Part shown: positions 14,663-22,920 of the stretch, one piece after another
How the letters are laid out: each line of letters begins with the position of its first letter
Position numbering within the stretch: the stretch's first letter is position 1
DNA from: JAWLFY01 sp041685355
Lineage (GTDB): Bacteria > Planctomycetota > Planctomycetia > Pirellulales > Pirellulaceae
NCBI GenBank assembly: GCA_041685355.1
Contig: JAWLFY010000008.1
Coordinates: 5,631 to 69,630 of the forward strand
DNA length: 64,000 nucleotides
Direction of reading: 5' to 3'
Program-made: the position numbers and the translations under genes
The notes under the pieces: model-generated
The model's database searches: none
What the model was told of the DNA's origin: nothing
What the model saw: only the letters and a program-made list of their open reading frames with translations

Positions 14663-16651
14663 CTAGCCGCTGACCGCCGCCTTCAAATCCGCGAGCGAGT
14701 AATCGATCAGCCCGCCGTGGACGACGTCGGAGAACCGATGGCGTTCGGCGTTTCGCACGACCTGCTCCCACGCCCTGGGCGGCGTGTCGATCGTGACGGC
14801 CGAGAAAAGTTCGGGTTCGGCGACCGCGGCGTGAAGCGCCGGCGTCACCGCCCAACTCACCGCGTGCAGTTCGACGGCGCCGTTTTCGGTCTCCGCCGCC
14901 AACCACCGCGCGAAGCCGATCAGGTCTTCGGCACGCATGCCGACGAGTGAGCGGCCGAGCGCGTCGGCGATCAACGCGTCCGACTCGTCTTCCGCCGTCG
15001 ACCGATAGAACCGGCTCTCGGTCCCCTGCGTTTCGCCGAACCCCGACAGGTCGACCGCCAACACGCGGCGTCCCTCGCCGGCCGCCGCCTCGGCGAGGTC
15101 GACCGACGCCGACTTTCCCTCACCGTGGGCGATCAACAGCGGTTGCCCCGTTGGCTCGCGGGGAACCCAATCGAGCGCCGGGAGCCGTACTCCGGGGCGA
15201 AAGGCGAACGTCAACTTTCGGACCTGTCCCGTCGGCGTCTCCGATTCCCCGTGCCGCCCCACTTCGGGACGCGGGATCTCATCCGCCATGCGAATCCCCG
15301 CACGGCGGCGGACCGCATCGCGAAGCGCCTCACCGCCGGAACTGGTTCGCTGGCGGACGATCTGGTCGAGCCCGTCCCGCATCAGGTCGTACGCCGACTT
15401 GGCGCCTGGGATCCGCATCACCTGGGCGTCTTCGGTGACCCGCATCTCCTCCGCCGAGATCCCCATGTCCTCGATCGGCGGGACGTACATTTCGCGGCTG
15501 TCGCGGAGCCATCGATTCAGCCACTGGACCGCGGCGACCCGGAGCGGTTCCGACCAGGTGTGCGTGTTGTCGTCTTCGAAAAAGCTGATCCGGTCCTCGA
15601 TCCCGAGCCGCCGATAGACGCCGCGCGCTCGGGCGTACGCTTGCTTCGCCCCCGCGATCGGAAAGAAGTCTCGGGTCGTCGCACAAAGTCGGACGGGGCG
15701 TGGCGCGAACAGCGTCAGGTACTCGGCGTGGTCCATCCCGAACGCGAGCTGTCCGTGGATCGTCTGCTCGGCGTCCTGGGGTCCGATCGCCGCGTACACC
15801 TCGCGGAGCGTCGTGAGGTAACAGGTCGGAACCGCCGCGGCGATCCGCGGGTCGATCGCCATCAAGTACGACGTCAACGTCCCCCCGCCGCTGATCCCCA
15901 TGCACCCCAGCCGCGCGCCGTCGATCTCGTCGCGGGCCGACAAGAAATCGAGCCCACGGATCCCGTCCCACACCATCGACCGGGCGGCGTTCCAGCCGAG
16001 CAGTTTCGCGCTCACCCCGATCCGGTTGTGTCCCCGCGTGCCGAACTCGTCGTAGTGGCCCTCGGCGTCCAGCCTCTGCATCCGTTCCCCCTGCTCGACC
16101 GGGTCGTACACGAAGCTCGCCATCCCGTTTCGCGCCGCGATCACACACGGCCGCTGGTAGAGCCCCCGTTCCCTCGGCTTTTCGCTGTGGCCACACGGGA
16201 CCAAGATCCCGGGGTAAGGCGGCTCGAAGGCTTCGTCGTCGGGAAGGAAGAGCGCCCCGCTGAGGTAATGTTTCGGCTGGCTCTCCAGCAGAATCTTCAC
16301 GACGCGATAGCCGTCACCCTGGACCGTGCCGACGACTTGTGGCTGGAGCGGTGTCCGCTGCGGAAACCCGCCGAGCGCCTCGACGAATCGGCCACGCGTC
16401 GTCTCTTGCCACGCGCGAAGCGTCTCCTCGTCGTCAATCGTTTCCGCGACCGCCTCGGCCCGCCGTTCCGCTTGGGCGACCTGGTCCATCAGGAACCGAT
16501 TCAGGATCAATTCGGGGGGACCACCGGCGACCGATTCGTCCAGCACCCGCCATCGGTCCTCGTCGGCGAACACCCGGCCCGGGATCGCCCCCGCCATCGT
16601 GATTCCCAGAGTCGTTGACGCGGTTCGCCCGATGAATTCTCGTCGTCGCAT
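14663..16651 (-). CDS. Tat-exported alpha/beta hydrolase, acetylxylan-esterase-like, two domains
   Basis: A 662-residue protein starting MRRREFIGRTAS, a twin-arginine signal followed by a hydrophobic segment and a possible cleavage site after VFA. The first alpha/beta-hydrolase domain (about 60-390) has the nucleophile elbow GISGGG (Ser near 253), an Asp candidate in TTRDFFPIAGA (near 329) and His in DNTHTWSEPLR (near 364), as in acetylxylan-esterase-like proteins. A second hydrolase-like fold (about 450-650, with PLLIAHGEGKS and VLAVDLSGFGETQG) has no GxSxG: the corresponding site reads HAVSWAV, so it is probably inactive. ATG 16651 is preceded by GAGGG; the 63 upstream in-frame codons run through dispersed repeat copy 3 and are not credible. 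It probably deacetylates polysaccharide or cleaves a related ester outside the cytoplasm. Confidence 0.9.
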   Translation of the reverse strand: MRRREFIGRTASTTLGITMAGAIPGRVFADEDRWRVLDESVAGGPPELILNRFLMDQVAQAERRAEAVAETIDDEETLRAWQETTRGRFVEALGGFPQRTPLQPQVVGTVQGDGYRVVKILLESQPKHYLSGALFLPDDEAFEPPYPGILVPCGHSEKPRERGLYQRPCVIAARNGMASFVYDPVEQGERMQRLDAEGHYDEFGTRGHNRIGVSAKLLGWNAARSMVWDGIRGLDFLSARDEIDGARLGCMGISGGGTLTSYLMAIDPRIAAAVPTCYLTTLREVYAAIGPQDAEQTIHGQLAFGMDHAEYLTLFAPRPVRLCATTRDFFPIAGAKQAYARARGVYRRLGIEDRISFFEDDNTHTWSEPLRVAAVQWLNRWLRDSREMYVPPIEDMGISAEEMRVTEDAQVMRIPGAKSAYDLMRDGLDQIVRQRTSSGGEALRDAVRRRAGIRMADEIPRPEVGRHGESETPTGQVRKLTFAFRPGVRLPALDWVPREPTGQPLLIAHGEGKSASVDLAEAAAGEGRRVLAVDLSGFGETQGTESRFYRSTAEDESDALIADALGRSLVGMRAEDLIGFARWLAAETENGAVELHAVSWAVTPALHAAVAEPELFSAVTIDTPPRAWEQVVRNAERHRFSDVVHGGLIDYSLADLKAAVSG

Positions 16652-16970
16652 GTCGTATTCCCTCGCGCGGATGCTCTGACCCACTTCGTAGCGGAACGGC
16701 GCAAGCCGTCCGGTCCGTCCACGTTGCGGATGCGTCTCTGACCGCACCCAGGATAACCGGGCCGCACTGCCAAGTGATCCGCCCCACCCAAACCGTATCG
16801 GCGGGGCCACAATCTTCATGCAATTCCCCCAGCCTATCATTACCCCCCGTAACGGTCGTTTTGACTGTAGCGGCTGTAGCGGTGGCGACGATAAATCGGA
16901 TTGACCGGGCGAGCGCTCCGAGAGGCCCGATTTGTACTATCGGTAAACTCGATCCGAAGGGTGGTCGGTC
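16652..16970. other. 319-bp divergent promoter region
   Basis: It separates the divergent hydrolase (minus) and secretin (plus) genes. Repeat copy 3 lies 38 bp upstream of the hydrolase start, within its likely leader. A short direct repeat of CTGTAGCGG occurs at about 16865-16882. No convincing -35/-10 pair is seen. Confidence 0.5.
16689..16715. repeat. Dispersed palindromic repeat, copy 3
   Basis: Identical over 27 bp to copy 2 and in the same orientation. It lies in the 5' leader of the hydrolase gene. A hairpin here would sit about 40 nt before the start codon on the mRNA. Confidence 0.88.
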
Positions 16971-19900
16971 ATGCGGCGCTTCATTGTTTGTTGGCTTGCG
17001 ATCGGCACGGCGATGACGATGGTCACGACCGATTCGCTGGCACAGCAAGCTTCCACCGCCCCGTCGTCCGCCGCAGGGACGGCACGGCTGAGCAAGCTTC
17101 CTGTGCCGGCGACGCGTGCCAAAGAGATCGCGACGCAACTCAGCCTCCGTTACCGCGACGTCCCCGGGGTGACGATTTCGCCGGACCCCCAAAACGACCA
17201 GCTCGTCGTGATGGCGCCGGACGAGGCGCGGTCCCAGATCGCCGACGACGTTCGGGAACTTGTCGACACCTCGGTTCGGCCCGCCATGGCGGCCGAGGAA
17301 GGCCCGGTCCAAATGCGTTTGACGCGAGTCACGTGGCGGGAATTCGAGGACAGTTTGCAACAGATCGCCGGCAAGGACCTGCCGGTGACCACCAGTCGTA
17401 ACGGCGAACGGGCCTCGTTCCAGCTCGGCCAAGGGATGTTGAAGGGGACCGTCGTCGAGGTCGATCGCCGCGCCGACGTGGTGACCGTCGTCGCCCCGGC
17501 CGGAAAGCAGGCCTCGTGGGAACGGCTGATCGAAGCGATCGATCGTCAACCCGACGGGAAGCGTGACGTGACGGAACTGATCCGCGTCGAAAAGGCCGAA
17601 CCGGCACCGATCCAACGTGCCATCCGGCTGTTGCGGGATCTTGACCAGGAGCAAGCCGACGGCGTCCAAGCCTCCGCGCGACACGCGAAGCCGGTGTTCC
17701 GCAACGCCGCGTTCCAGCCGCCCAACGGGAACCCGCAGGAGCAGCCCGCCGATCCGAGTCAGCCCGCCGATCAGAATCAACCCGCCGAGCTAAACCAAGC
17801 CGACGATCAAGACCGGCCCGGCGACGCCCCCCAAGGTGGCGCGGGGATTATCGGTGAGCTCGACATCCAATTCGTCGAAGACCTCGGGGTGATCATCGTC
17901 CGTGGGGCGGAGCGCGACGTCGAGCGGGTCCGCTCGCTGATCGACGAGATCGAACAGCAGAGCGAACTGACGCGGCCGCAGATCGAGGTCAAGCGTCTGA
18001 AACACACCGACAGCAACGCCGTCGCGGGACTGCTCGAAGAGCTTTACGAAGACGTGTTGTCGGCGCGGCAAGGGGACGTCAGCATCACGCCGCTCGATAC
18101 CCCGAACGCGATCCTGCTGATCGGCCGTGAGGAAGCGATCAAGACGGTCCTCGAGCTGGTCCAAAAGCTCGACCAGCCGATCGACGACGCGGACCGGCTG
18201 CGGGTGTTCCGCCTGCAACACGCCTCCGCGCTCGACGCCGAGGAGCGGGTCCGTGACTTCTTCACCGATCGTCCGGGGTCGGAGGATGACGTCCGCCCGG
18301 GGATCGGGATCCGCGTCCGGGTGCTCGCCGATTACCGAACCAACTCGCTGATCGTCAGCGGCTCGCCACGAGACATGGCCGAGGTGACCCGGATGGTCAA
18401 CGAGCTCGACGTCGAGCAGATCTCGGCGAAGAACGAAATTAAAATCTTTAAGTTGAGCAATGCCCGCGCGGAGGACCTGCAGCCGACGATCCAGGACGCG
18501 ATCACCGGTGGCGACGACGTGACGACGAGCGACGACTTCACGCCGCCGTCGACGACGTTGTCGATCGTCACGGTCGATGCGGACGGCGACCGCACGCTCG
18601 ACTCGGGGATCTTGACCGGCGTCACCGTGACCGCGGACGAAAACTCGAACGCGTTGGTGGTCCGTGGCCCGGCGTCCAGTATGCCGCTGATCGCCGAGCT
18701 GATCCGGCAACTCGACCGCGCCCCGGGAATCGATTCGCTGGTCAAGGTGTTCACCGTCCAGCATGGCGACGCGTCGCAGCTGACGACGACGTTGCAAGAT
18801 TTGTTCGGTGCGGAAGCGGGGACCCAAGGGACTCAAGTCGGCGCCGGGAACCTGCCGGCCGCCTCGGCATCGGAGAGCACGCTCGTGCCGCTCCGCTTCA
18901 CGACCGACATCCGCAGCAACAGCATCATCGCGAGCGGTTCGGCCAGCGACCTCGATGTCGTCGAAAGTATCCTGCTCCGGCTCGACGGGGACGGCTTCGC
19001 CGAGCGGATCACCGAAGTCATCTGGCTCCGCCACCAGATCGCCGAATTCGTCGCCACGGCGATTCAGCAATACGTCACCCAGCGGCAACAGGGGCGGAAC
19101 CAGATCCTGCAGTACCAGCAGGGGCTGGGGCCGTACGATCTTCCCGACCGCGATCTGATCGTGGTCGCCGAGGAGCGGACGAATAGCCTGATCTTGAGCG
19201 TCTCGCCGCGGATCTACGAAGAGGTTCGTCGGTTGATCGACCACCTCGACCGCCGCCCGCCGATGGTGTTGATCAAGACGTTGATCGTCGAGGTCAACCT
19301 CGACGACGCGTTCGAAGTCGGCGGCGAACTCGGCCTGCAAGACTCGCTACTGTTTGACCGCGGCATCGCTTTGGATTCGAACCGAGGGTTCAACTTCAAT
19401 CGCGCCGGGACCCCGAACGAGAACGGCTTCGGCCGAGAATCGCTCGCGTCGCGGGGTTTGTCGACGTTCGGCGTCGGGACGACCAGCGGGACCAGCGGGT
19501 TCGGCGGACTCGTTCTCAACGCCGCCAACGAATCGATCAGCCTGCTGTTCCGCACGCTGCAAGAGTCGGGACGATTGCAAGTCATCAGCCGGCCCCAGGT
19601 GATGGTGCTCGACAATAACGACGGGTTGGTCAGCGTGGGCCGCCAGATCGCCCGGATCACCGACGTCGTCAACACCATCCAGGGCATCCAGGTCGTGACC
19701 GAAGACATCCCCGTCGGGTTGATCTTACGGGTCACGCCGCGGGTCGGATCGGACGGCTTGATCGTGATGAATATCGACGCAACCCGCTCCGACCGCGACA
19801 CGGCGAACGGGACCGTCGTTCCAACCGGCGAAGGCTCGGTCGTGATCGACGACATCATCGAAACGACCGCCCAGTCGACGATCTCGGCGTTCAGCGGCCA

Positions 19901-20738
19901 GACGGTCGTCTTCGGCGGTCTGATCCAAAAGACCCGTTCCAATTCGAGCCGACGGATCCCGTATCTCGCGGACATTCCGTACTTGGGGCATATGTTCAAG
20001 TTCGATCGCGAAGTCGAAACCCGATCGGAATTGCTGATCATCATGACGCCGACGTTGGTCACCGGCGAGCAGGACCTCGAATACATCAAGGAGACCGAGT
20101 CGAGCCGGATGAGCTGGTGCTTGGCCGACGTCACCGAGGCGCACGGCGATGTCGGGCTTAGCGGCGGCTACGGGCTGTGGGGACCGGCCGTCGGGCCGAC
20201 GATCTATCCGGACCTGCAGCCGACGGTCGATGACGTCATCAACGGCCATCAAATGAAACGCCGCGATTCGATCCTGTACGGCGAACCGGGCGAGGAGCTG
20301 CCAGGGCCGATCGTTCCGGCGGAACCGTACGGCTCGGGGGTCGAAGCGATCCAAGGGGACGGGGCCGATGGGCCTCCGGCGGAAGGTTTCCCGGCGCCGC
20401 AAACGCCACTCCCCGACCCGTCCGCTTGGAACGGCGAGCCGACGCGGGCCGCGCCGTTGACGTCCGGCCCCGACGAGACGCCCGACGTCCAGACCGACGA
20501 AAATACCGCACGTCGTGGCTCGGAGAGTCAACAGTGGTCGATGATCGTCCAGCAAGGGCTCGACGTGCGACCGAAGTCATCCCCTTCGCGTTTGGGCTAC
20601 GTGACTCCGGCATCGGCGAGCGAGCCGATGCCGAATTCGCCCGCTTCGGCGAGAGCTTCGCGGATCGACCGAGCGACCGGCCCACGGGCTTCGACGGCGG
20701 CGGAACCTACCATCTCACCCCGATCTTGGATCCGATGA
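16971..20738 (+). CDS. Type II secretion-type secretin (GspD-like), extended
   Basis: A 1,255-residue outer-membrane channel protein of the secretin family. A signal peptide occupies about 1-24 (cleavage near SLA-QQ). The periplasmic part (about 40-770) contains at least five secretin-N/NolW-like modules, each ending in a strand such as NSLIVSGSPRDMAEV or NALVVRGPASSM; typical GspD has three to four N domains. A Gln/Pro/Asp-rich linker lies near 255-285. The secretin core spans about 770-1030, with VLIKTLIVEVNLDD, SRPQVMVLDNNDG and VFGGLIQKTRSNSSRRIPYL plus the terminal LLIIMTPTLV. A 220-residue extension follows, rich in Pro and acidic residues. The stop overlaps the start of the next lipoprotein gene. 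No other type II secretion gene is present in the window. Confidence 0.92.
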   Translation: MRRFIVCWLAIGTAMTMVTTDSLAQQASTAPSSAAGTARLSKLPVPATRAKEIATQLSLRYRDVPGVTISPDPQNDQLVVMAPDEARSQIADDVRELVDTSVRPAMAAEEGPVQMRLTRVTWREFEDSLQQIAGKDLPVTTSRNGERASFQLGQGMLKGTVVEVDRRADVVTVVAPAGKQASWERLIEAIDRQPDGKRDVTELIRVEKAEPAPIQRAIRLLRDLDQEQADGVQASARHAKPVFRNAAFQPPNGNPQEQPADPSQPADQNQPAELNQADDQDRPGDAPQGGAGIIGELDIQFVEDLGVIIVRGAERDVERVRSLIDEIEQQSELTRPQIEVKRLKHTDSNAVAGLLEELYEDVLSARQGDVSITPLDTPNAILLIGREEAIKTVLELVQKLDQPIDDADRLRVFRLQHASALDAEERVRDFFTDRPGSEDDVRPGIGIRVRVLADYRTNSLIVSGSPRDMAEVTRMVNELDVEQISAKNEIKIFKLSNARAEDLQPTIQDAITGGDDVTTSDDFTPPSTTLSIVTVDADGDRTLDSGILTGVTVTADENSNALVVRGPASSMPLIAELIRQLDRAPGIDSLVKVFTVQHGDASQLTTTLQDLFGAEAGTQGTQVGAGNLPAASASESTLVPLRFTTDIRSNSIIASGSASDLDVVESILLRLDGDGFAERITEVIWLRHQIAEFVATAIQQYVTQRQQGRNQILQYQQGLGPYDLPDRDLIVVAEERTNSLILSVSPRIYEEVRRLIDHLDRRPPMVLIKTLIVEVNLDDAFEVGGELGLQDSLLFDRGIALDSNRGFNFNRAGTPNENGFGRESLASRGLSTFGVGTTSGTSGFGGLVLNAANESISLLFRTLQESGRLQVISRPQVMVLDNNDGLVSVGRQIARITDVVNTIQGIQVVTEDIPVGLILRVTPRVGSDGLIVMNIDATRSDRDTANGTVVPTGEGSVVIDDIIETTAQSTISAFSGQTVVFGGLIQKTRSNSSRRIPYLADIPYLGHMFKFDREVETRSELLIIMTPTLVTGEQDLEYIKETESSRMSWCLADVTEAHGDVGLSGGYGLWGPAVGPTIYPDLQPTVDDVINGHQMKRRDSILYGEPGEELPGPIVPAEPYGSGVEAIQGDGADGPPAEGFPAPQTPLPDPSAWNGEPTRAAPLTSGPDETPDVQTDENTARRGSESQQWSMIVQQGLDVRPKSSPSRLGYVTPASASEPMPNSPASARASRIDRATGPRASTAAEPTISPRSWIR

Positions 20739-21571
20739 TGCGATTTTCACGAAGAATGACTCTGACCGTGATCGCGTCGGTCCTGTTTCCCGCCGCGATC
20801 GGATGCTCGACCCTTCCGAGTTCCGATGTCACGAAGGACGGCTCGGCGTTCAGCCGGTTCTCGTGGTTCAACAGCGACAAGGAGGAGGTTCCCGAGCCGT
20901 ACCCGAATCCGGCCAAGTTGATCGCGACGTGGACCCCCGACACTTTAATACAAACCGGGCGGACGCCGACCCGCGGGTTCGGTGGCCGGATCTACTTCTA
21001 CAACGAGAAGTCGCAGGCGGTTCCGGTCGAGGGGACGCTCGTCGTTCACGGGTTCGACGAAAACACGAGCGACCCGTCACAGCAGGTCAAGCGGTTCGCG
21101 TTCACCCCCGAGCAGTTCACGCAGCACTTCAGCCGGTCGGACCTGGGCGCGTCGTACAGCGTCTGGATCCCGTGGGACGCTGTCGGTGGCGATTCCCGAA
21201 AGATCTCGCTCGTCGCGACGTTTACGACGGAAAACGGCAAGACGGTTCAGGGCGTACCGACGACGGTACTGTTGCCCGGCCCGAAGGTCGATCGGGAAGA
21301 GCAGCTCGCCGACAAGCTCTCGCCCGCCTTCCGCCGCTGGCAACGCGTCGCGGCGGGTGAAACGCCACAGCCGTCGGGGCTTACCACGACGACCATTCCG
21401 AGAGCCCGTCGACCGGTGATCGAAGGCGGACCGCCGGAACCGGCCCGAGGTGGCAGCCGTTCGATGATGGCGGAAGGAATGTCGACACCGTCCGCCGAGA
21501 TCGGCAACCCGTCGAAGCGGGAGTCGAACGACGCGATCCCCGCCAGCTCGCGGAGCCTCCGCGAGCGGTAA
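20735..21571 (+). CDS. Lipoprotein of unknown function, coupled to secretin
   Basis: A 278-residue protein starting MMRFSRRM, with a hydrophobic core and a lipobox ending in AIGC (Cys at about residue 24), so it is probably a lipid-anchored envelope protein. Residues about 50-190 look like a beta-rich domain (IYFYNEKSQAVPVEGTLVVH, SYSVWIPWDAVGG). The C-terminal 80 residues are Pro/Ser/Arg-rich and probably disordered. ATG 20735 overlaps the secretin TGA as ATGA, which suggests coupled translation and a role beside the secretin, for example as a pilotin or accessory factor. That role is inference; I recognise no pilotin family. The open frame extends 103 codons upstream, but that stretch lies inside the secretin gene. 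Confidence 0.85.
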   Translation: MMRFSRRMTLTVIASVLFPAAIGCSTLPSSDVTKDGSAFSRFSWFNSDKEEVPEPYPNPAKLIATWTPDTLIQTGRTPTRGFGGRIYFYNEKSQAVPVEGTLVVHGFDENTSDPSQQVKRFAFTPEQFTQHFSRSDLGASYSVWIPWDAVGGDSRKISLVATFTTENGKTVQGVPTTVLLPGPKVDREEQLADKLSPAFRRWQRVAAGETPQPSGLTTTTIPRARRPVIEGGPPEPARGGSRSMMAEGMSTPSAEIGNPSKRESNDAIPASSRSLRER

Positions 21572-21592
21572 CGACCGGTGGCCGCGTTCGGG

Positions 21593-22372
21593 TTATTGCA
21601 CCGGGGCGAAGGAGCGTCGGCGGCATCCCGCGAGGGCGGTGGCGATCGCGAGCGCGATCGTCACGCCCGCACTCGGCTCGGGGACCACTTGATTGCTTCC
21701 ATCGCCTTCGAAATTGGCGATCCGGAAATCGGGAATCGGTTGCGGGTCGATGTACTGAAACGGGGCGTTCGAGTCGTTCCTGTCGAGCAAGCCGACGACC
21801 GTCGTCGTCCCCGCCGAACCGACCGTCGAACTCAACCCGCCCCGCAAATCGACGAACAACGAATCGATCGACTGCGGACCAAGCATTCCGATGGGGCCGA
21901 TCGGTCCGCTCGGTTCCGTCGAACCGAAGTCGAAGCGGAGCGTGCCGATCGACATCTTCGCGGTCACCTCGGGAAGCAAGTCGTTCCCAGGGTCGCCGAT
22001 CCATTCCTCCAACCCTGGCGTCGTCCCGCTTCCGAAACGCTGCGATGAGACTCCCCACGCTTCGATGTCGGATCCAGGGGTGGGAAGGAGCACAAACCGC
22101 GAAAACTGCACCGATTTGGCGCCCAGCGGAATCCCGTTGATTTGCGACCGTTCGACGTTGATGCCAACGAAGCTGAGCGACCGCCCTAGCCAGTTTTCGC
22201 CGAAGTGGAGGGCGAGTGGCAAGTCGGCGAACCCGGACGATAGGTCCAACGTCGGTTCTCCCACGTCAATCAGAATCTCGTCCGGCTCGGGATCGGTCAT
22301 GTATCCCGCGTTAGAAACGGTTGGCGTCACCCACAGAGCGACGAAGCAAGCGAAAAGCCTTCGATCACGCAT
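21593..22372 (-). CDS. PEP-CTERM sorting-domain protein
   Basis: A 259-residue exported protein. An N-terminal signal peptide ends near SNAG (residue 22). The body (about 25-225) has no domain that I recognise. The C-terminus has all three parts of a PEP-CTERM signal: VPEPS, a hydrophobic segment (GVTIALAIATALAG) and a basic CRRR cluster. Such proteins are sorted and cleaved by an exosortase, which is not encoded in this window, and often end up in extracellular polymeric matrix. It converges on the lipoprotein gene with only 21 bp between stops and is divergent from the giant surface-protein gene. Confidence 0.88.
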   Translation of the reverse strand: MRDRRLFACFVALWVTPTVSNAGYMTDPEPDEILIDVGEPTLDLSSGFADLPLALHFGENWLGRSLSFVGINVERSQINGIPLGAKSVQFSRFVLLPTPGSDIEAWGVSSQRFGSGTTPGLEEWIGDPGNDLLPEVTAKMSIGTLRFDFGSTEPSGPIGPIGMLGPQSIDSLFVDLRGGLSSTVGSAGTTTVVGLLDRNDSNAPFQYIDPQPIPDFRIANFEGDGSNQVVPEPSAGVTIALAIATALAGCRRRSFAPVQ

Positions 22373-22547
22373 CGGTCAAGTCTCCCCAAGACTGTCCGAT
22401 CAACCGCAAGGCGACGACCGTTGCTGCCCCACAACCGATCGGTTTATCGAAGCGGAAAGCCTACCGACCCCGATGGCGGTCCGCAAGTTTTTTTGGCGCG
22501 GCCGGGGATGGACGGCGAAATCGCGACGGCAACTTGGTGCCGTGGTG

Positions 22548-22570
22548 CTGGACGGCTCGCGCCGTTCCGC
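22548..22570. repeat. Dispersed palindromic repeat, copy 4
   Basis: The core GGACGGCTCGCGCCGTTCC is identical to copies 1 and 5. It forms a tandem pair with copy 5, in the same orientation. Confidence 0.85.
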
Positions 22571-22582
22571 GATGGGTCGAGG

Positions 22583-22607
22583 AACCGGACGGCTCGCGCC
22601 GTTCCGC
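22583..22607. repeat. Dispersed palindromic repeat, copy 5
   Basis: It shares with copy 1 the flank GGAACC before the core GGACGGCTCGCGCCGTTCC. It lies 35 bp downstream of copy 4, which suggests a local duplication upstream of the giant gene. Confidence 0.85.
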
Positions 22608-22920
22608 GAAGGGGAGTCGGCTGATAAAAATCGGCTGGGGGGTCTCCCTGCCTTGATTGTGGGTTCGGGGGGCTTTAGATTCGTCATCCGCGTGGTGGAG
22701 CCGTAGGGAACGCGGCTGCGACCTCGGCACGATTTTCTGGGGCGATCTTCTCTTCGATTCTTCCCATTCTCAGGGCGGATCACGGGGCTCACCCACGACG
22801 AATCGCGCTGGGCGATCCGCGGACTGGGAGGTCCCGCCGGTCGTTTGCATTCCAGGCTTCTCTCCGTTCGGTGATGTTTGTCACCGTGCGAAGGCGAAGC
22901 CCAACACGGGGGTCAGCGTG

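Larger units (their letters stand above)
22373..22920. other. 548-bp divergent intergenic region before the giant gene
   Basis: The region separates the PEP-CTERM gene (minus) and the giant gene (plus). It contains two copies of the dispersed palindrome 35 bp apart. The giant gene's frame is open back to 22657, but ATG 22921, preceded by a GGGGG about nine bases upstream, gives a basic N-terminus leading directly to the LEPRHLLA motif. The remaining roughly 300 bp would be an untranslated leader plus promoter. Confidence 0.6.

Noticed and set aside
16652..16840. 63-codon N-terminal extension of the alpha/beta hydrolase
   Set aside because: It would translate the dispersed repeat (copy 3) and hide the Tat signal; ATG 16651 has GAGGG at a suitable distance.
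17790..19340. 516-codon open frame on the minus strand inside the secretin gene
   Set aside because: GC-rich codon use leaves long antisense frames open. The translation has shadow-like composition (rich in Arg, Asp, Leu and His) and no motif, while the plus strand has clear secretin motifs.
22653..22680. Promoter-like TTGATT, 15 nt, TTTAGA before the giant gene
   Set aside because: Spacing is short and both boxes are weak; one such match in GC-rich DNA is not enough to claim a promoter.
22657..22920. N-terminal extension of the giant protein by 88 codons
   Set aside because: The sequence is Trp/Ser/Gly-rich without a signal peptide, and ATG 22921 has a purine-rich GGGGG upstream and leads straight to the basic N-terminus and LEPRHLLA.
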